Part shown: positions 44,610-53,004 of the stretch, one piece after another | How positions within the stretch are numbered: position 1 is the stretch's first letter | Layout: each line of letters begins with the position of its first letter | Source: Acidobacteriaceae bacterium | GTDB lineage: Bacteria > Acidobacteriota > Terriglobia > Terriglobales > Acidobacteriaceae | Reading direction: 5' to 3' | NCBI GenBank assembly: GCA_027449545.1 | Contig: DAIDLI010000155.1 | Span: 20,270-84,269, forward strand | Length of the DNA: 64,000 bases | Notes under the pieces: generated by a model | Databases searched by the model: none | What the model was told of the DNA's origin: nothing | The model's input: the letters and a program-made list of their open reading frames with translations, nothing else | Program-made: the position numbers and the translations under genes

Positions 44610-46385
44610 GCGAAGGTGAATTAGCTTTTCGTTGATCTGCAGCCAATGGGCGGGATCGGCGTGGAGGTTGAGCGGCAGGCGCAGCAGGGCGACGGCAAAT
44701 CGCGGATCGGTCTCCGGCCGGTTGCGGTAGGGATTGTAGGGGTAGACGGGCCACTGGAGCTGCGCATCGTGGTCCACGTGCAGCGTCCACAGGCCGTGGC
44801 GCAGTTTTCCCGCAATCGTCTTGCTATCCCAGTCGATCGGCTTCGAGCCGATCGTGACTACTTGCCCGCTTCCCGCCGTCAGCTGCTCGCCCGGCTTGAG
44901 ACAGAGCTGCAGCCCCAGCCACGCCTCTTGCGGCGCCGGACCGCGGCCATTGATCCGGAAGTGCAGTTCGGCTGCGCGCGGGGATGCAGGTGGGGCGAAG
45001 ATCTCGGCGGAAAAGCTGTTGTGCGCCACGGCGACAGTGTCGCCTCCCGGGCTCTGCATCAGCCGGCCTCCGCGCGGCATCATCTCCCAGCCATCGGCGG
45101 TCTTCTCGGAAAAGGTCGCCAACTGCGGCTGGCGCCTGGAATTCGCACCATCGATGATCAGTCCGGCTGCCTCATGAAACAGCGAGACATTCGCCTGCCG
45201 GTCGAGGAACCACTGGCTTTTTGGGATGGGAGTATCGACGATGCCCGACAGGGCAACCGTCCAGGGGCCGGTTTTGCGAACTCCGGCTGGGGCAGTAAGA
45301 CGATACACGTAGGACGGCTGCTCCGCTGGGCACGGCGTCGACGGTCCCTCGTGGAAGTACAGCGCGTCCTGCCCCAACAAGCCCAGCGTGTCGATGTCCA
45401 TCTTGTCATCGGGGATATTGCGCGTGAGCAGTTGCGCGTAAGCACGGCCCTCTGGAAAATGGGAGAAAGCGAATTGTCCCCAGGGACTGACCTCCCAATA
45501 CCGATTGCGATCGTTGAATAGCTCCATCAGCATGCCGTTCGCATAGGTGATGTGGCTGTGAAAGCGCGTAGCGCGGCGCAGCGCTTCCAGCGCCTCGGGG
45601 GCGTGTGTCCGCTCCCAATACACCCCTACCGCCATGGTGGTCAGGTAGTTGTACCCGCAGGTGGGGGCATCTGGATTGTGCTCGCCCCAATAACCGTCAG
45701 GATTCTGCTCGGTGGCCGCAAAGCGATGGAGCACATAGGCGCCGAGCCGGGCCCAGTCCGGTTTGTCGAGGAATATGCCGGCTGTCAGCACGGTTGCGGA
45801 CCACCAGGCAAAATGGTTCGGTGAGGTCCCGAGAAAATCCTCTGTATAGGCGGCGACGTCCTTCCAGGCTTCCAGATCCGGCACCAGCAGAGCCGCATTG
45901 CGCGCGAGGACCGCAGCCCATTCCGAGCGGCGCTTTGCGTCAAGATCGCCCTGGAGCAGACGATAGGCTTCCAGCCACATGTAGGCATCGCGATAGCTGT
46001 CAAGCCGCGGACTGAAGGTGCCCGCGGCATCCTCGCGCACCAGTAGATCGCCGATCTTCACTGCCAGATCGAGCATCGCTGCTTTGCCTTGGAAGGGATT
46101 GGCGGGATTCGCGCGCTTGTACAAAACCGCAGCCGGCAAGATGGCAAAGGGGAAGTGGTACCAGCCCTTGCGCGTTTCCAGGTCGGAGAGACGCGCATTC
46201 GGCTGGTCATCGAGTGCCTGCAGAAGAAGAGGGCACCATTGGGCCATGCGCCGAAAATAGGCGTCTGGCAGAGCGTCGGTGGAAGCGGGGGCCAGGCCCT
46301 CCGCCGTGAGCGAGGAGAGCGGCTGGGAGGCCAGTGCTGCGGAAGCAAGACTGCTGTGCAGGAGGAAGTGGCGTCGAGTGAGCAT
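44595..46385 (-). CDS. Tat-exported alpha-toroid/beta-sandwich protein, function unknown
   Basis: 596 residues; AGGAG is seven nt before the ATG. Twin-arginine signal LTRRHFLLHSSLASAALA. Residues 40-300 look like a helical toroid (WYHFPFAILPAAVLYKR, DSYRDAYMWLEAYRLLQG, SPNHFAWWSATVLTAG, CGYNYLTTMAVGVYWERTHAPEALEALRRATRFHSHITYANG) and the remainder is beta-rich, ending with a small domain (WPVYPYNPYRNRPETDPRFAVALLRLPL). This resembles the layout of polysaccharide lyases (PL8/PL21-like) and unsaturated glycoside hydrolases, but I do not recognise the family. A palindromic box sits 14 nt upstream, linking it to the same regulation as the 36743 operon. Confidence 0.75.
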   Translation of the reverse strand: MLTRRHFLLHSSLASAALASQPLSSLTAEGLAPASTDALPDAYFRRMAQWCPLLLQALDDQPNARLSDLETRKGWYHFPFAILPAAVLYKRANPANPFQGKAAMLDLAVKIGDLLVREDAAGTFSPRLDSYRDAYMWLEAYRLLQGDLDAKRRSEWAAVLARNAALLVPDLEAWKDVAAYTEDFLGTSPNHFAWWSATVLTAGIFLDKPDWARLGAYVLHRFAATEQNPDGYWGEHNPDAPTCGYNYLTTMAVGVYWERTHAPEALEALRRATRFHSHITYANGMLMELFNDRNRYWEVSPWGQFAFSHFPEGRAYAQLLTRNIPDDKMDIDTLGLLGQDALYFHEGPSTPCPAEQPSYVYRLTAPAGVRKTGPWTVALSGIVDTPIPKSQWFLDRQANVSLFHEAAGLIIDGANSRRQPQLATFSEKTADGWEMMPRGGRLMQSPGGDTVAVAHNSFSAEIFAPPASPRAAELHFRINGRGPAPQEAWLGLQLCLKPGEQLTAGSGQVVTIGSKPIDWDSKTIAGKLRHGLWTLHVDHDAQLQWPVYPYNPYRNRPETDPRFAVALLRLPLNLHADPAHWLQINEKLIHLRITVA

Positions 46386-46398
46386 TCGTTCTCCTGAG

Positions 46399-46412
46399 AA
46401 GAATGAATTCTA
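46399..46412. promoter_or_regulatory. Palindromic box B (AGAAT-GA-ATTCT)
   Basis: AAGAATGAATTCTA, perfect 5-2-5 inverted repeat at 46400-46411. On the minus strand it contains TAGAAT, a possible -10, so a bound protein would cover the promoter of the Tat-exported protein gene that starts at 46385. Confidence 0.5.
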
Positions 46413-46460
46413 TTTTGTTCGAAATACTACACCACCGACAGCACGGTTGACGACCCCGGG

Positions 46461-47258
46461 TCATTCCTTGGCGTGGATATGGGGATTGATGTAGTTGGCG
46501 TTGCTTAGGTCGCTGGAGATGGCGCGCGCGGCCTTCACAACCGATTCAATCAGCAGCCGCTTGCGCCTTTCGGGGCACCGGGCCTTCGGGGTGTTGATGC
46601 TGATCGCTCCGCAGACTGTATCCGAGGCATCGAAGAGGGCGGCGCCGAGAATCAGGGCGCCGGAAACCGTCTCCTCGTCGTTCAGCGTGTAGCCGGTGCG
46701 ATGCGCCTGGGCCAACTCGGCCTTCAGGTGGTGCATGCGGGTATTGGTATGGGAGGTGAAGGGCGTCAGACCATTTCCGTTCAGCAGCGCCGCGACTTCG
46801 TCTAGGGAGAGATAAGCGGCGACCGCTTTGCCCAGGGCCGTGGCGTGGATGGGACAGATGTCGCCGATGTGAAAGGTGAGACGCAGCGGGTGCGAACTCT
46901 CCAGCGCGTCGACCAGGACGATCGAGTGGGCGCGACGTTCCGCGATGGCTACTGATTCATCCAGTACATCGCGCAGGCGGCTGAGGTGGGGCCGTGCTAA
47001 TTCCGTTAGCCCCAGCCGCCCCGCATTGCGACGTGCCAGTCCAGCGGTGCGCAGGGTCAGGCGATAGAGGCCGTTGGTCTCTGGCTGTTCGACGTAGCCC
47101 GCTTCCTTGAGCGTATAGAGAATGCGGAAAACCGAGCTCTTGACCAGACCCACCTCGATAGCAATGTCGCGCAGGGCCTTGCCGTGTTCGCTCTCGGCAA
47201 GCGATTCCATGACCGCCAGCGTTTTCAGCACCAGCTCAATGTGATTCTTTGCCGCCAT
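46461..47258 (-). CDS. IclR-family transcriptional regulator
   Basis: 265 residues. Winged helix (LVLKTLAVMESLAESEHGKALRDIAIEVGLVKSSVFRILYTLKEAGYVEQ) and IclR effector domain (FHIGDICPIHATALGKAVAAYLS, RTGYTLNDEETVSGALILGAALFD, CGAISINTPKAR). It is divergent from the receptor at 47472, with box C in between, and 75 nt upstream of the Tat-exported protein gene that carries box B. It is thus the best candidate for the protein that binds boxes A-D, although the IclR gene at 40458 is an alternative. Confidence 0.92.
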   Translation of the reverse strand: MAAKNHIELVLKTLAVMESLAESEHGKALRDIAIEVGLVKSSVFRILYTLKEAGYVEQPETNGLYRLTLRTAGLARRNAGRLGLTELARPHLSRLRDVLDESVAIAERRAHSIVLVDALESSHPLRLTFHIGDICPIHATALGKAVAAYLSLDEVAALLNGNGLTPFTSHTNTRMHHLKAELAQAHRTGYTLNDEETVSGALILGAALFDASDTVCGAISINTPKARCPERRKRLLIESVVKAARAISSDLSNANYINPHIHAKE

Positions 47259-47325
47259 GCAGGTTCATCTCCCAATTGCAAGCTGCGCAGATGGCCCAAG
47301 AGTGCGGAACTGCGATGCGCCTAAT

Positions 47326-47349
47326 TATAATGAATTCTACCACGTAGAA
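47326..47349 (+). promoter_or_regulatory. -10 element overlapped by palindromic box C
   Basis: TATAAT at 47326-47331 is a perfect -10. ATAAT-GA-ATTCT (47327-47338) differs from box B by one base, and it is followed by a second dyad TTCTAC-CAC-GTAGAA (47335-47349). No good -35 is seen 17 nt upstream, which suits an activator or weak promoter. The receptor gene starts at 47472. Confidence 0.5.
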
Positions 47350-47471
47350 CGACCCGTTGAAACTCCGAAATGTGTCCACAATGCTGGACAATCGCTTTCC
47401 CGCACTTGCCTGTTCTTGAATGACGGGCCATCGTCAAGATACGTCCAGCGTCTACCGGAGATTTACGAATT

Positions 47472-50400
47472 ATGAAACAACTCAGCCTCATCATCTGCGT
47501 TGCCCTTCTGGCGCCCATTGCGATCGCACAGAGCGTCACCGGCTCCTTGGTCGGTACGGTCAGGGACTCCACGGGCAGCGTTGTGCAGAATGCCAGTGTC
47601 ACGATCGTCAACACCGGAACCGGCACCTCGGTGAAGACGAAAACCAACCGCAGCGGCGAATACCGGGTCACCAACCTGCCGCCGGGTATGTACAGTCTTC
47701 ACGTCACAGCCCCGAATTTCCGCGCAGTGGACGTAGCTCACGCCAATCTCTTCATGAATCAGACACTGCGCAACGACGTCACCCTTTCGCCGGGCGCAGT
47801 CACTCAGGAGGTGGAGGTCAGCTCCGCGCCCCCGGTGATTCAAACCGATTCCTCCTCGGTTAGTACCTATATCGATTCACACACTCTAACCAACTTGCCG
47901 ACCAACGGCCGCACCTTGGATGCCTTTGTGTTGACCGCTCCGGGCAACACCGGCGAGGACTCGGGCTCCAACCCCAAGATTGCCGGATCGGAGCACTGGG
48001 GCGGCACTTCGTTTACCGTCAACGGGGTCGGCTACAACGATCTTGGGAATGGTGGCGGCGCGTATTCCTACCAGACTTCGCTGACTACCCTGCCCTCCCT
48101 CGACACCCTTCAGGAAGTGAAGATTGAGAGCAACAACGCCAGTGCCGAGTACAGTTCGTCGGTGGCCATTTCAATGGTCACCAAGGGGGGGACGAACAAA
48201 TTCCATGGCACGCTGTTCGAATATAATCGCAACACATTCTTTGCTGCCAACGACTACTTTGCGAAAGCCGCGGGTATCCCCCGCAAGCCTTATAACCGCA
48301 ACGAGTTCGGCGGCACCGTCGGCGGCCCCATCATCCGCGACCGCACCTTCTTCTTCTTCTCCATGGAAGACTGGATTCAGCGCACCTCCAACACCGGTAC
48401 GTTCTCGGTGCCGACGGCTGCGGAACGGGCTGGCTGCTTCACCACCAGGATTGTCGATCCTTCCAACGGGGGCACGCCGTATCCCTACAACACGCCCACC
48501 TGCCCGAACGGCTACCAAATTCCCGCCAGCGAATTGGATGCAAGCACCCAGAAACTTCTCAGCCTGGTGCCGCTTCCTAGCAGGCCAGGACTCACATACA
48601 ACCTGGTGCAGACGCTTCCCAACAGAATTGATATTCGCCGCTACGATTTCCGCATCGACCACAATTTTAATCCGGCCAATCGCCTAACCCTCATCGGCAA
48701 CTATTCAAAGGGCGGCAATCCCTACGAAGTCAACCTCTACTCTCCAGTCGAGTACAATAACTACTCCAATGCCGGATACACCACGCGGTCGCTGGCCCTC
48801 ACCTACACGCGCATCCTTACGTCTAGCATGACGAACGAACTGCGGGCCTCCTATTTCGACCATGCCTCGGTGCGCCAGGGACAGAACCTGAACTTTGATC
48901 CCTCCAGCATCATCAGCGGCCTCTATCCACATGCCGTAGGCGGCCTGCCGACCTTCTATATTGCCGGCCAGACTGCCATCGCCGACCGAGGCGGATCCAG
49001 CGCCAACCCCGAAATCACCGAGAGCATTGGCGATACCTACTCGTGGATTCACGGCAACCATGAAATCAAAGCCGGGGCCGACATGGACTATAACCGCGTG
49101 ATGACCAACGCCTCCACGGCGCCATCCACGTTGGGTTTCTTCTACTTCGGCTACTACCGGTACACGCATAGCCCACTGGCTAACGCATTGATCGGCGATC
49201 CAAATGACGCAGTTCGCTCGACGATGACCCCTCCCGATGATATTGGGATCAACCGCTATGGCTTCTATGTCGAGGACACTTGGCATGTGGTGCCGCGGCT
49301 GGTGCTCAACATCGGCTTGCGCTACGAGCTGCAAACGCAGCCCACCGAAAAATACGGCACCTGGAGCAACTTCGATTTCGCCAAGGGCCTCAACATCGTG
49401 CGCACCGTCGACGGCCATCTTCCCTCTACAGCGAATCCAACTTTGCTGGCCGAGTACCCCTACGCCAAGTCGGAGGATGTGGGCTGGGGCTCCAACGTGC
49501 TGGTCCCCGATCACAGGGACTTTGCTCCCCGCTTCGGCTTCGCCTACCGCCCTTACGGAACCGACAACACCGTGGTGCGCGGCGGCTTCGGCATCTTCTA
49601 CAATATGCCCCCGGTTTATCAAGGCATCTACCAGTTGGGCATCAGCAACCCGCCCTTCCGGCTTACCCAGGAGTACGATAGCAACCCCACTTCACCAACG
49701 GTTACACTGGCGAATCCGTTCAGCGTGACGCCGAAGATCACAGCGAATCCCACCCTCTATGCGGTTGATCGGCAGATTCGCAATACCTATGCGGAAGAGT
49801 GGAACCTTACCCTGGAGCAGATGCTGCCGTGGCAGATCGGGCTACGCCTCACCTATCTCGGCAATAAGGCCGTGCATGCCCCCTTTGTGAACTACGACAT
49901 GAACCTGCCCGCGGTACAGGGTCCTGGCCTCTTGCAGACGCTGCGTCCCTACCAGCCCTATGCAGACATCTACATGATGCGCTTCATCGGCAACTCCTTT
50001 ACGAATCAGGGACAGTTGCAGCTCACCAAGCAGTACGCCCACTCCTTGTACTTCACCACCAGCCTCAATTGGACCAAGGCGATCGACGACGTGCCCGAAT
50101 CGGGCTCGCCGCAGAATCCCTACAACCCTGGAGGTGATCGTGGCAATGCCGATGGCGTTCGCCACCTCACTTTCTACTTCACCGGTGGGTACGATCTTCC
50201 GTTCGGACCGGGACAGCGCTTCCTCAACAGCAACAATGTGGGATCGAAGATCGTCGAAGGCTGGAGCATTGCTGCGATTGCGCAGGTTCTCTCAGGAGCT
50301 CCGTTCAGCGTCACCTTCGACAGCTCGGGCGACGGCTGGTATGCAAACAGGGCGAACGTGGTCCCCGGAGTCTTTCCTTACTCATCTCATCAATCGCGCA

Positions 50401-50702
50401 CGAACTGGCTGAATCCGGCCGCCTTTACTAGGCCCGCCATCTACACCTTCGGCGACAGCCAGCGCAACATGCTCTTCGGGCCCACGCAGAGAGGCATAGA
50501 TATGAGCCTTTCCAAAATGCAAAGCATCACCGAGTTCATGCGCTTTCAGTTCCGCGTGGATGCCTTCAACCTCACCAACACCGAGAACTTCAACAATCCG
50601 GCCTCCGACATAACGGTTCCGAGTACGTTTGGGGTTCTCAGCTCAACGAATGTGGCCATTCCCGCACGCACCATTCAATTTGGCGGGAAGCTCATCTTCT
50701 AA
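47472..50702 (+). CDS. TonB-dependent receptor, Oar-like
   Basis: 1076 residues. Signal peptide MKQLSLIICVALLAPIAIAQ, carboxypeptidase-regulatory-like domain (GSLVGTVRDSTGSVVQNASVTIVNTGTGTSVKTKTN...GMYSLHVTAPNF), plug (HTLTNLPTNGRTLDAFVLTAPG...FTVNGVGYNDLGNGGGAYSYQTSLTTLPSLDTLQEVKIESNNASAEYSS) and barrel ending RTIQFGGKLIF. Outer-membrane importer for a glycan fragment or amino sugar oligomer. It heads the plus-strand run that leads to the aminotransferase, quinoprotein and amino-sugar genes, and it is divergent from an IclR regulator. Confidence 0.93.
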   Translation: MKQLSLIICVALLAPIAIAQSVTGSLVGTVRDSTGSVVQNASVTIVNTGTGTSVKTKTNRSGEYRVTNLPPGMYSLHVTAPNFRAVDVAHANLFMNQTLRNDVTLSPGAVTQEVEVSSAPPVIQTDSSSVSTYIDSHTLTNLPTNGRTLDAFVLTAPGNTGEDSGSNPKIAGSEHWGGTSFTVNGVGYNDLGNGGGAYSYQTSLTTLPSLDTLQEVKIESNNASAEYSSSVAISMVTKGGTNKFHGTLFEYNRNTFFAANDYFAKAAGIPRKPYNRNEFGGTVGGPIIRDRTFFFFSMEDWIQRTSNTGTFSVPTAAERAGCFTTRIVDPSNGGTPYPYNTPTCPNGYQIPASELDASTQKLLSLVPLPSRPGLTYNLVQTLPNRIDIRRYDFRIDHNFNPANRLTLIGNYSKGGNPYEVNLYSPVEYNNYSNAGYTTRSLALTYTRILTSSMTNELRASYFDHASVRQGQNLNFDPSSIISGLYPHAVGGLPTFYIAGQTAIADRGGSSANPEITESIGDTYSWIHGNHEIKAGADMDYNRVMTNASTAPSTLGFFYFGYYRYTHSPLANALIGDPNDAVRSTMTPPDDIGINRYGFYVEDTWHVVPRLVLNIGLRYELQTQPTEKYGTWSNFDFAKGLNIVRTVDGHLPSTANPTLLAEYPYAKSEDVGWGSNVLVPDHRDFAPRFGFAYRPYGTDNTVVRGGFGIFYNMPPVYQGIYQLGISNPPFRLTQEYDSNPTSPTVTLANPFSVTPKITANPTLYAVDRQIRNTYAEEWNLTLEQMLPWQIGLRLTYLGNKAVHAPFVNYDMNLPAVQGPGLLQTLRPYQPYADIYMMRFIGNSFTNQGQLQLTKQYAHSLYFTTSLNWTKAIDDVPESGSPQNPYNPGGDRGNADGVRHLTFYFTGGYDLPFGPGQRFLNSNNVGSKIVEGWSIAAIAQVLSGAPFSVTFDSSGDGWYANRANVVPGVFPYSSHQSRTNWLNPAAFTRPAIYTFGDSQRNMLFGPTQRGIDMSLSKMQSITEFMRFQFRVDAFNLTNTENFNNPASDITVPSTFGVLSSTNVAIPARTIQFGGKLIF

Positions 50703-50714
50703 ATCCAAGAAGCG

Positions 50715-50734
50715 GCCCTTCTTGCAGGAAGGGC
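50715..50734 (+). terminator. Small hairpin after receptor gene
   Basis: GCCCTTC-TTGCAG-GAAGGGC (50715-50734), 13 nt after the stop codon, with no U-run. Probably an attenuator or mRNA 3' stabiliser that lowers expression of the downstream genes relative to the receptor. Confidence 0.45.
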
Positions 50735-50817
50735 TACCTGATGACGGCAGGCGTCGTGCTCGCAACTTGAGGAGCGCCACGCCTGCATTCAATGGCCACG
50801 GGCCAGGAAACCAGAGT

Positions 50818-52146
50818 ATGCACACGGAGAGCACTGCTCCTGTTGGCGAGCGCAGCCGCCGCTATCTTGCTGGCGGCATTGCGTCTATCAATCGCCTCAC
50901 CGATCCGAATCTGATCTTCACGCGGGCGCGCGGATCCCATATGTGGGACGCAGCCGGCAAGCGCTACATCGACTACCACGCGGGCTTCGGTCCGCACATC
51001 CTCGGCCACAACCATCCCGATGTGACCCATGCAGTTATGGAGACGCTGCGGCACGAGAACAGTCTCTACGGCAGCGGCACCACCGAGCTGGAGGGGGAAT
51101 TGGCGGAACGCATCGCCCAATGCGCTCCCTTTATCGAGTCGGTGGCCCTGCTCAACACCGGCAGTGAGGCCACCTACCAGGCGATTCGCCTGGCGCGCGC
51201 AGCGACTGGGCGCGATCACATCGTGGTGATGCAAGGTGGGTACAACGGCTGGCACAACGATGTTGCCTGCAATCTGATGACGCCGCTGAGTGAGCTCGGG
51301 CCGCGCGCCGCCGGACGAGCCTATCCCTTTCACGCCATCAGCGCCGGCATTCCAGTGGCTCATCAGCAGCTGGTGCACCCGGTAAACTTCAACGACCTCG
51401 ATTCGATCCGGGCCACCGCGCAGAGGGTTCCTCTCGCGGCCGTTTTGCTGGAGCCTATTCTGCAGAACATCGGTATCGTCAAGCCCCAACCGGGATACCT
51501 GCAAGGGCTGCGCAAATTAGCCGATGAGTTTGGCTTCGTGCTGATCTTCGACGAGGTCAAGACCGGGTTCCGTCATGCGCTGGGCGGCTATGCGTCCGTC
51601 GTGAATGTATGGCCGGACCTGGCAGTCTACGGCAAGGCCATCGCCAACGGCTACCCCATGGCGGCTATCGCCGGCAAGCGCGCACTGCTGGATCTATTTG
51701 CCGATCCCGATCCAAGCCGCCGCGTGCTGCTTGCCGGAACCTATAACGCGCATCCCGTGCCTACCGTAGCGGCCACTGCCACCATCGACATCCTGCGCGA
51801 CGAGCGGCAGGGCGTCTACGCGAAGCTGGAGACGCTGGGGGCGCGACTGCAGTCGGCGCTCGAAGATCTCGGCAGGCGTTTCTCCCTTCCTGTGGTCGTT
51901 GGCCGGCAAGGGTCGGCGCTTTGTCCATACTTTATGGATCACATGCCATTCGATTGGCACGATCTTGCCGAAAATCATGACTTTGCATGGGACGCTAAGC
52001 TGCGCCGGGAACTGATTGCGCAAGGTGTCTATACCTTCCCGATTCCTGTGAAGCAGTGGTCGGTATCCGCGGCGCACAGCGAATCGGACATCGAGGAGAC
52101 TATCGCCGCGTTGGAGCGCGCCTTCGCTGCGGCAGCTAGACTGTAG
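50818..52146 (+). CDS. Class III aminotransferase (glutamate-1-semialdehyde aminomutase-like)
   Basis: 442 residues from ATG 50818 (AGGA nine nt upstream); the frame continues upstream into the receptor end without a plausible start. Fold-type I PLP enzyme: NTGSEATYQAIRLARAATGRDHIVVMQGGYNGWH, IFDEVKTGFRHALGG and the PLP-binding Lys273 in AVYGKAIANGYPMAAIAG. The length and the GSEA/GWH motifs place it near glutamate-1-semialdehyde 2,1-aminomutases and omega-aminotransferases. Haem genes are absent nearby, so a catabolic aminotransferase on an amino sugar or amino acid product is likelier. Confidence 0.88.
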   Translation: MHTESTAPVGERSRRYLAGGIASINRLTDPNLIFTRARGSHMWDAAGKRYIDYHAGFGPHILGHNHPDVTHAVMETLRHENSLYGSGTTELEGELAERIAQCAPFIESVALLNTGSEATYQAIRLARAATGRDHIVVMQGGYNGWHNDVACNLMTPLSELGPRAAGRAYPFHAISAGIPVAHQQLVHPVNFNDLDSIRATAQRVPLAAVLLEPILQNIGIVKPQPGYLQGLRKLADEFGFVLIFDEVKTGFRHALGGYASVVNVWPDLAVYGKAIANGYPMAAIAGKRALLDLFADPDPSRRVLLAGTYNAHPVPTVAATATIDILRDERQGVYAKLETLGARLQSALEDLGRRFSLPVVVGRQGSALCPYFMDHMPFDWHDLAENHDFAWDAKLRRELIAQGVYTFPIPVKQWSVSAAHSESDIEETIAALERAFAAAARL

Positions 52147-52194
52147 GGGATCACAATGCGCGTGAGTCCGCAAGCCTTGAGGTGAAGAAGAAAC

Positions 52195-53004
52195 ATGAAA
52201 CACAAGGTATTGGTTGTGGGCCTTTTAGCGCCTGCGCTTGCTCTGTTTTTGGCGGCAACTCTTCGCGCCTCACAGGCGCCGGTAGCAGCCACAGCGTCCA
52301 CAAGGACGCTCTTGTCCGCTCAGGCGGAGACCGGCCAAAAGATCTTTGTTTCGAACTGTGCGTTCTGCCATGGTGTCTCCGCCAAAGGCTCCGCCTCCGG
52401 GCCCAGTCTCATTGACTCTTCGCTGGTGCGGCACGATAAGTCCGGAGATCTGATCGGCAATGTGTTGCGCAATGGCCGCCCCGACCAGGGGATGCCGGCA
52501 TTTCCGAACTTCGATCCCCAGCAGGTTGCTGCAATCGCAGCATTCCTTCATGCGCGCATCGCTATCACAGATAGCGTGGAGACGGAGGGTCCTCGGGGTG
52601 GATACCAGTTGCAGAAACTGCTCACCGGATCCGCGCAAGCCGGCAGGCAATTCTTCAACGGTCAGGGCGGCTGCGTGAAATGCCATTCCCCATCCGGGGA
52701 TCTGGCGGGCATCGCAAAAAAATACCGCCCCAATGAACTCGAGGCGCGTTTTCTCTATCCCCCGGTCCATCTTGCTACCGCGACTGTGACGCTGCCCTCC
52801 GGCAAGGTATTCGAGGGCAGGCTGCAGCATCGCGATCCCTTCTATGTCGCGCTCATCGGCCGCGACGGCTTTTATCATTCCTGGCTTTTGCCGGGCCCGA
52901 GAGTAACGGTGCGCGATCCGCTCCAGGCGCATATGGAACTGCTCAGCCGCTACACCAACAAGGAAGTTCATGATGTCTTTGCCTATCTTGAGACGCTGCG
53001 GTAG
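52195..53004 (+). CDS. Dihaem cytochrome c
   Basis: 269 residues with an N-terminal signal peptide (LAPALALFLAATLRASQA). Two haem-binding motifs are seen: CAFCH at 55-59 with a distal Met in NGRPDQGMPAF (Met100), and CVKCH at 160-164. The C-terminal part after residue 180 is not a standard cytochrome domain (ATVTLPSGKVFEGRLQHRDPFYVALIGRDGFYHSW), but it recurs in such periplasmic electron carriers. It overlaps the downstream quinoprotein gene by 35 nt, so it is almost surely the electron acceptor partner or a relay for it. Confidence 0.9.
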   Translation: MKHKVLVVGLLAPALALFLAATLRASQAPVAATASTRTLLSAQAETGQKIFVSNCAFCHGVSAKGSASGPSLIDSSLVRHDKSGDLIGNVLRNGRPDQGMPAFPNFDPQQVAAIAAFLHARIAITDSVETEGPRGGYQLQKLLTGSAQAGRQFFNGQGGCVKCHSPSGDLAGIAKKYRPNELEARFLYPPVHLATATVTLPSGKVFEGRLQHRDPFYVALIGRDGFYHSWLLPGPRVTVRDPLQAHMELLSRYTNKEVHDVFAYLETLR

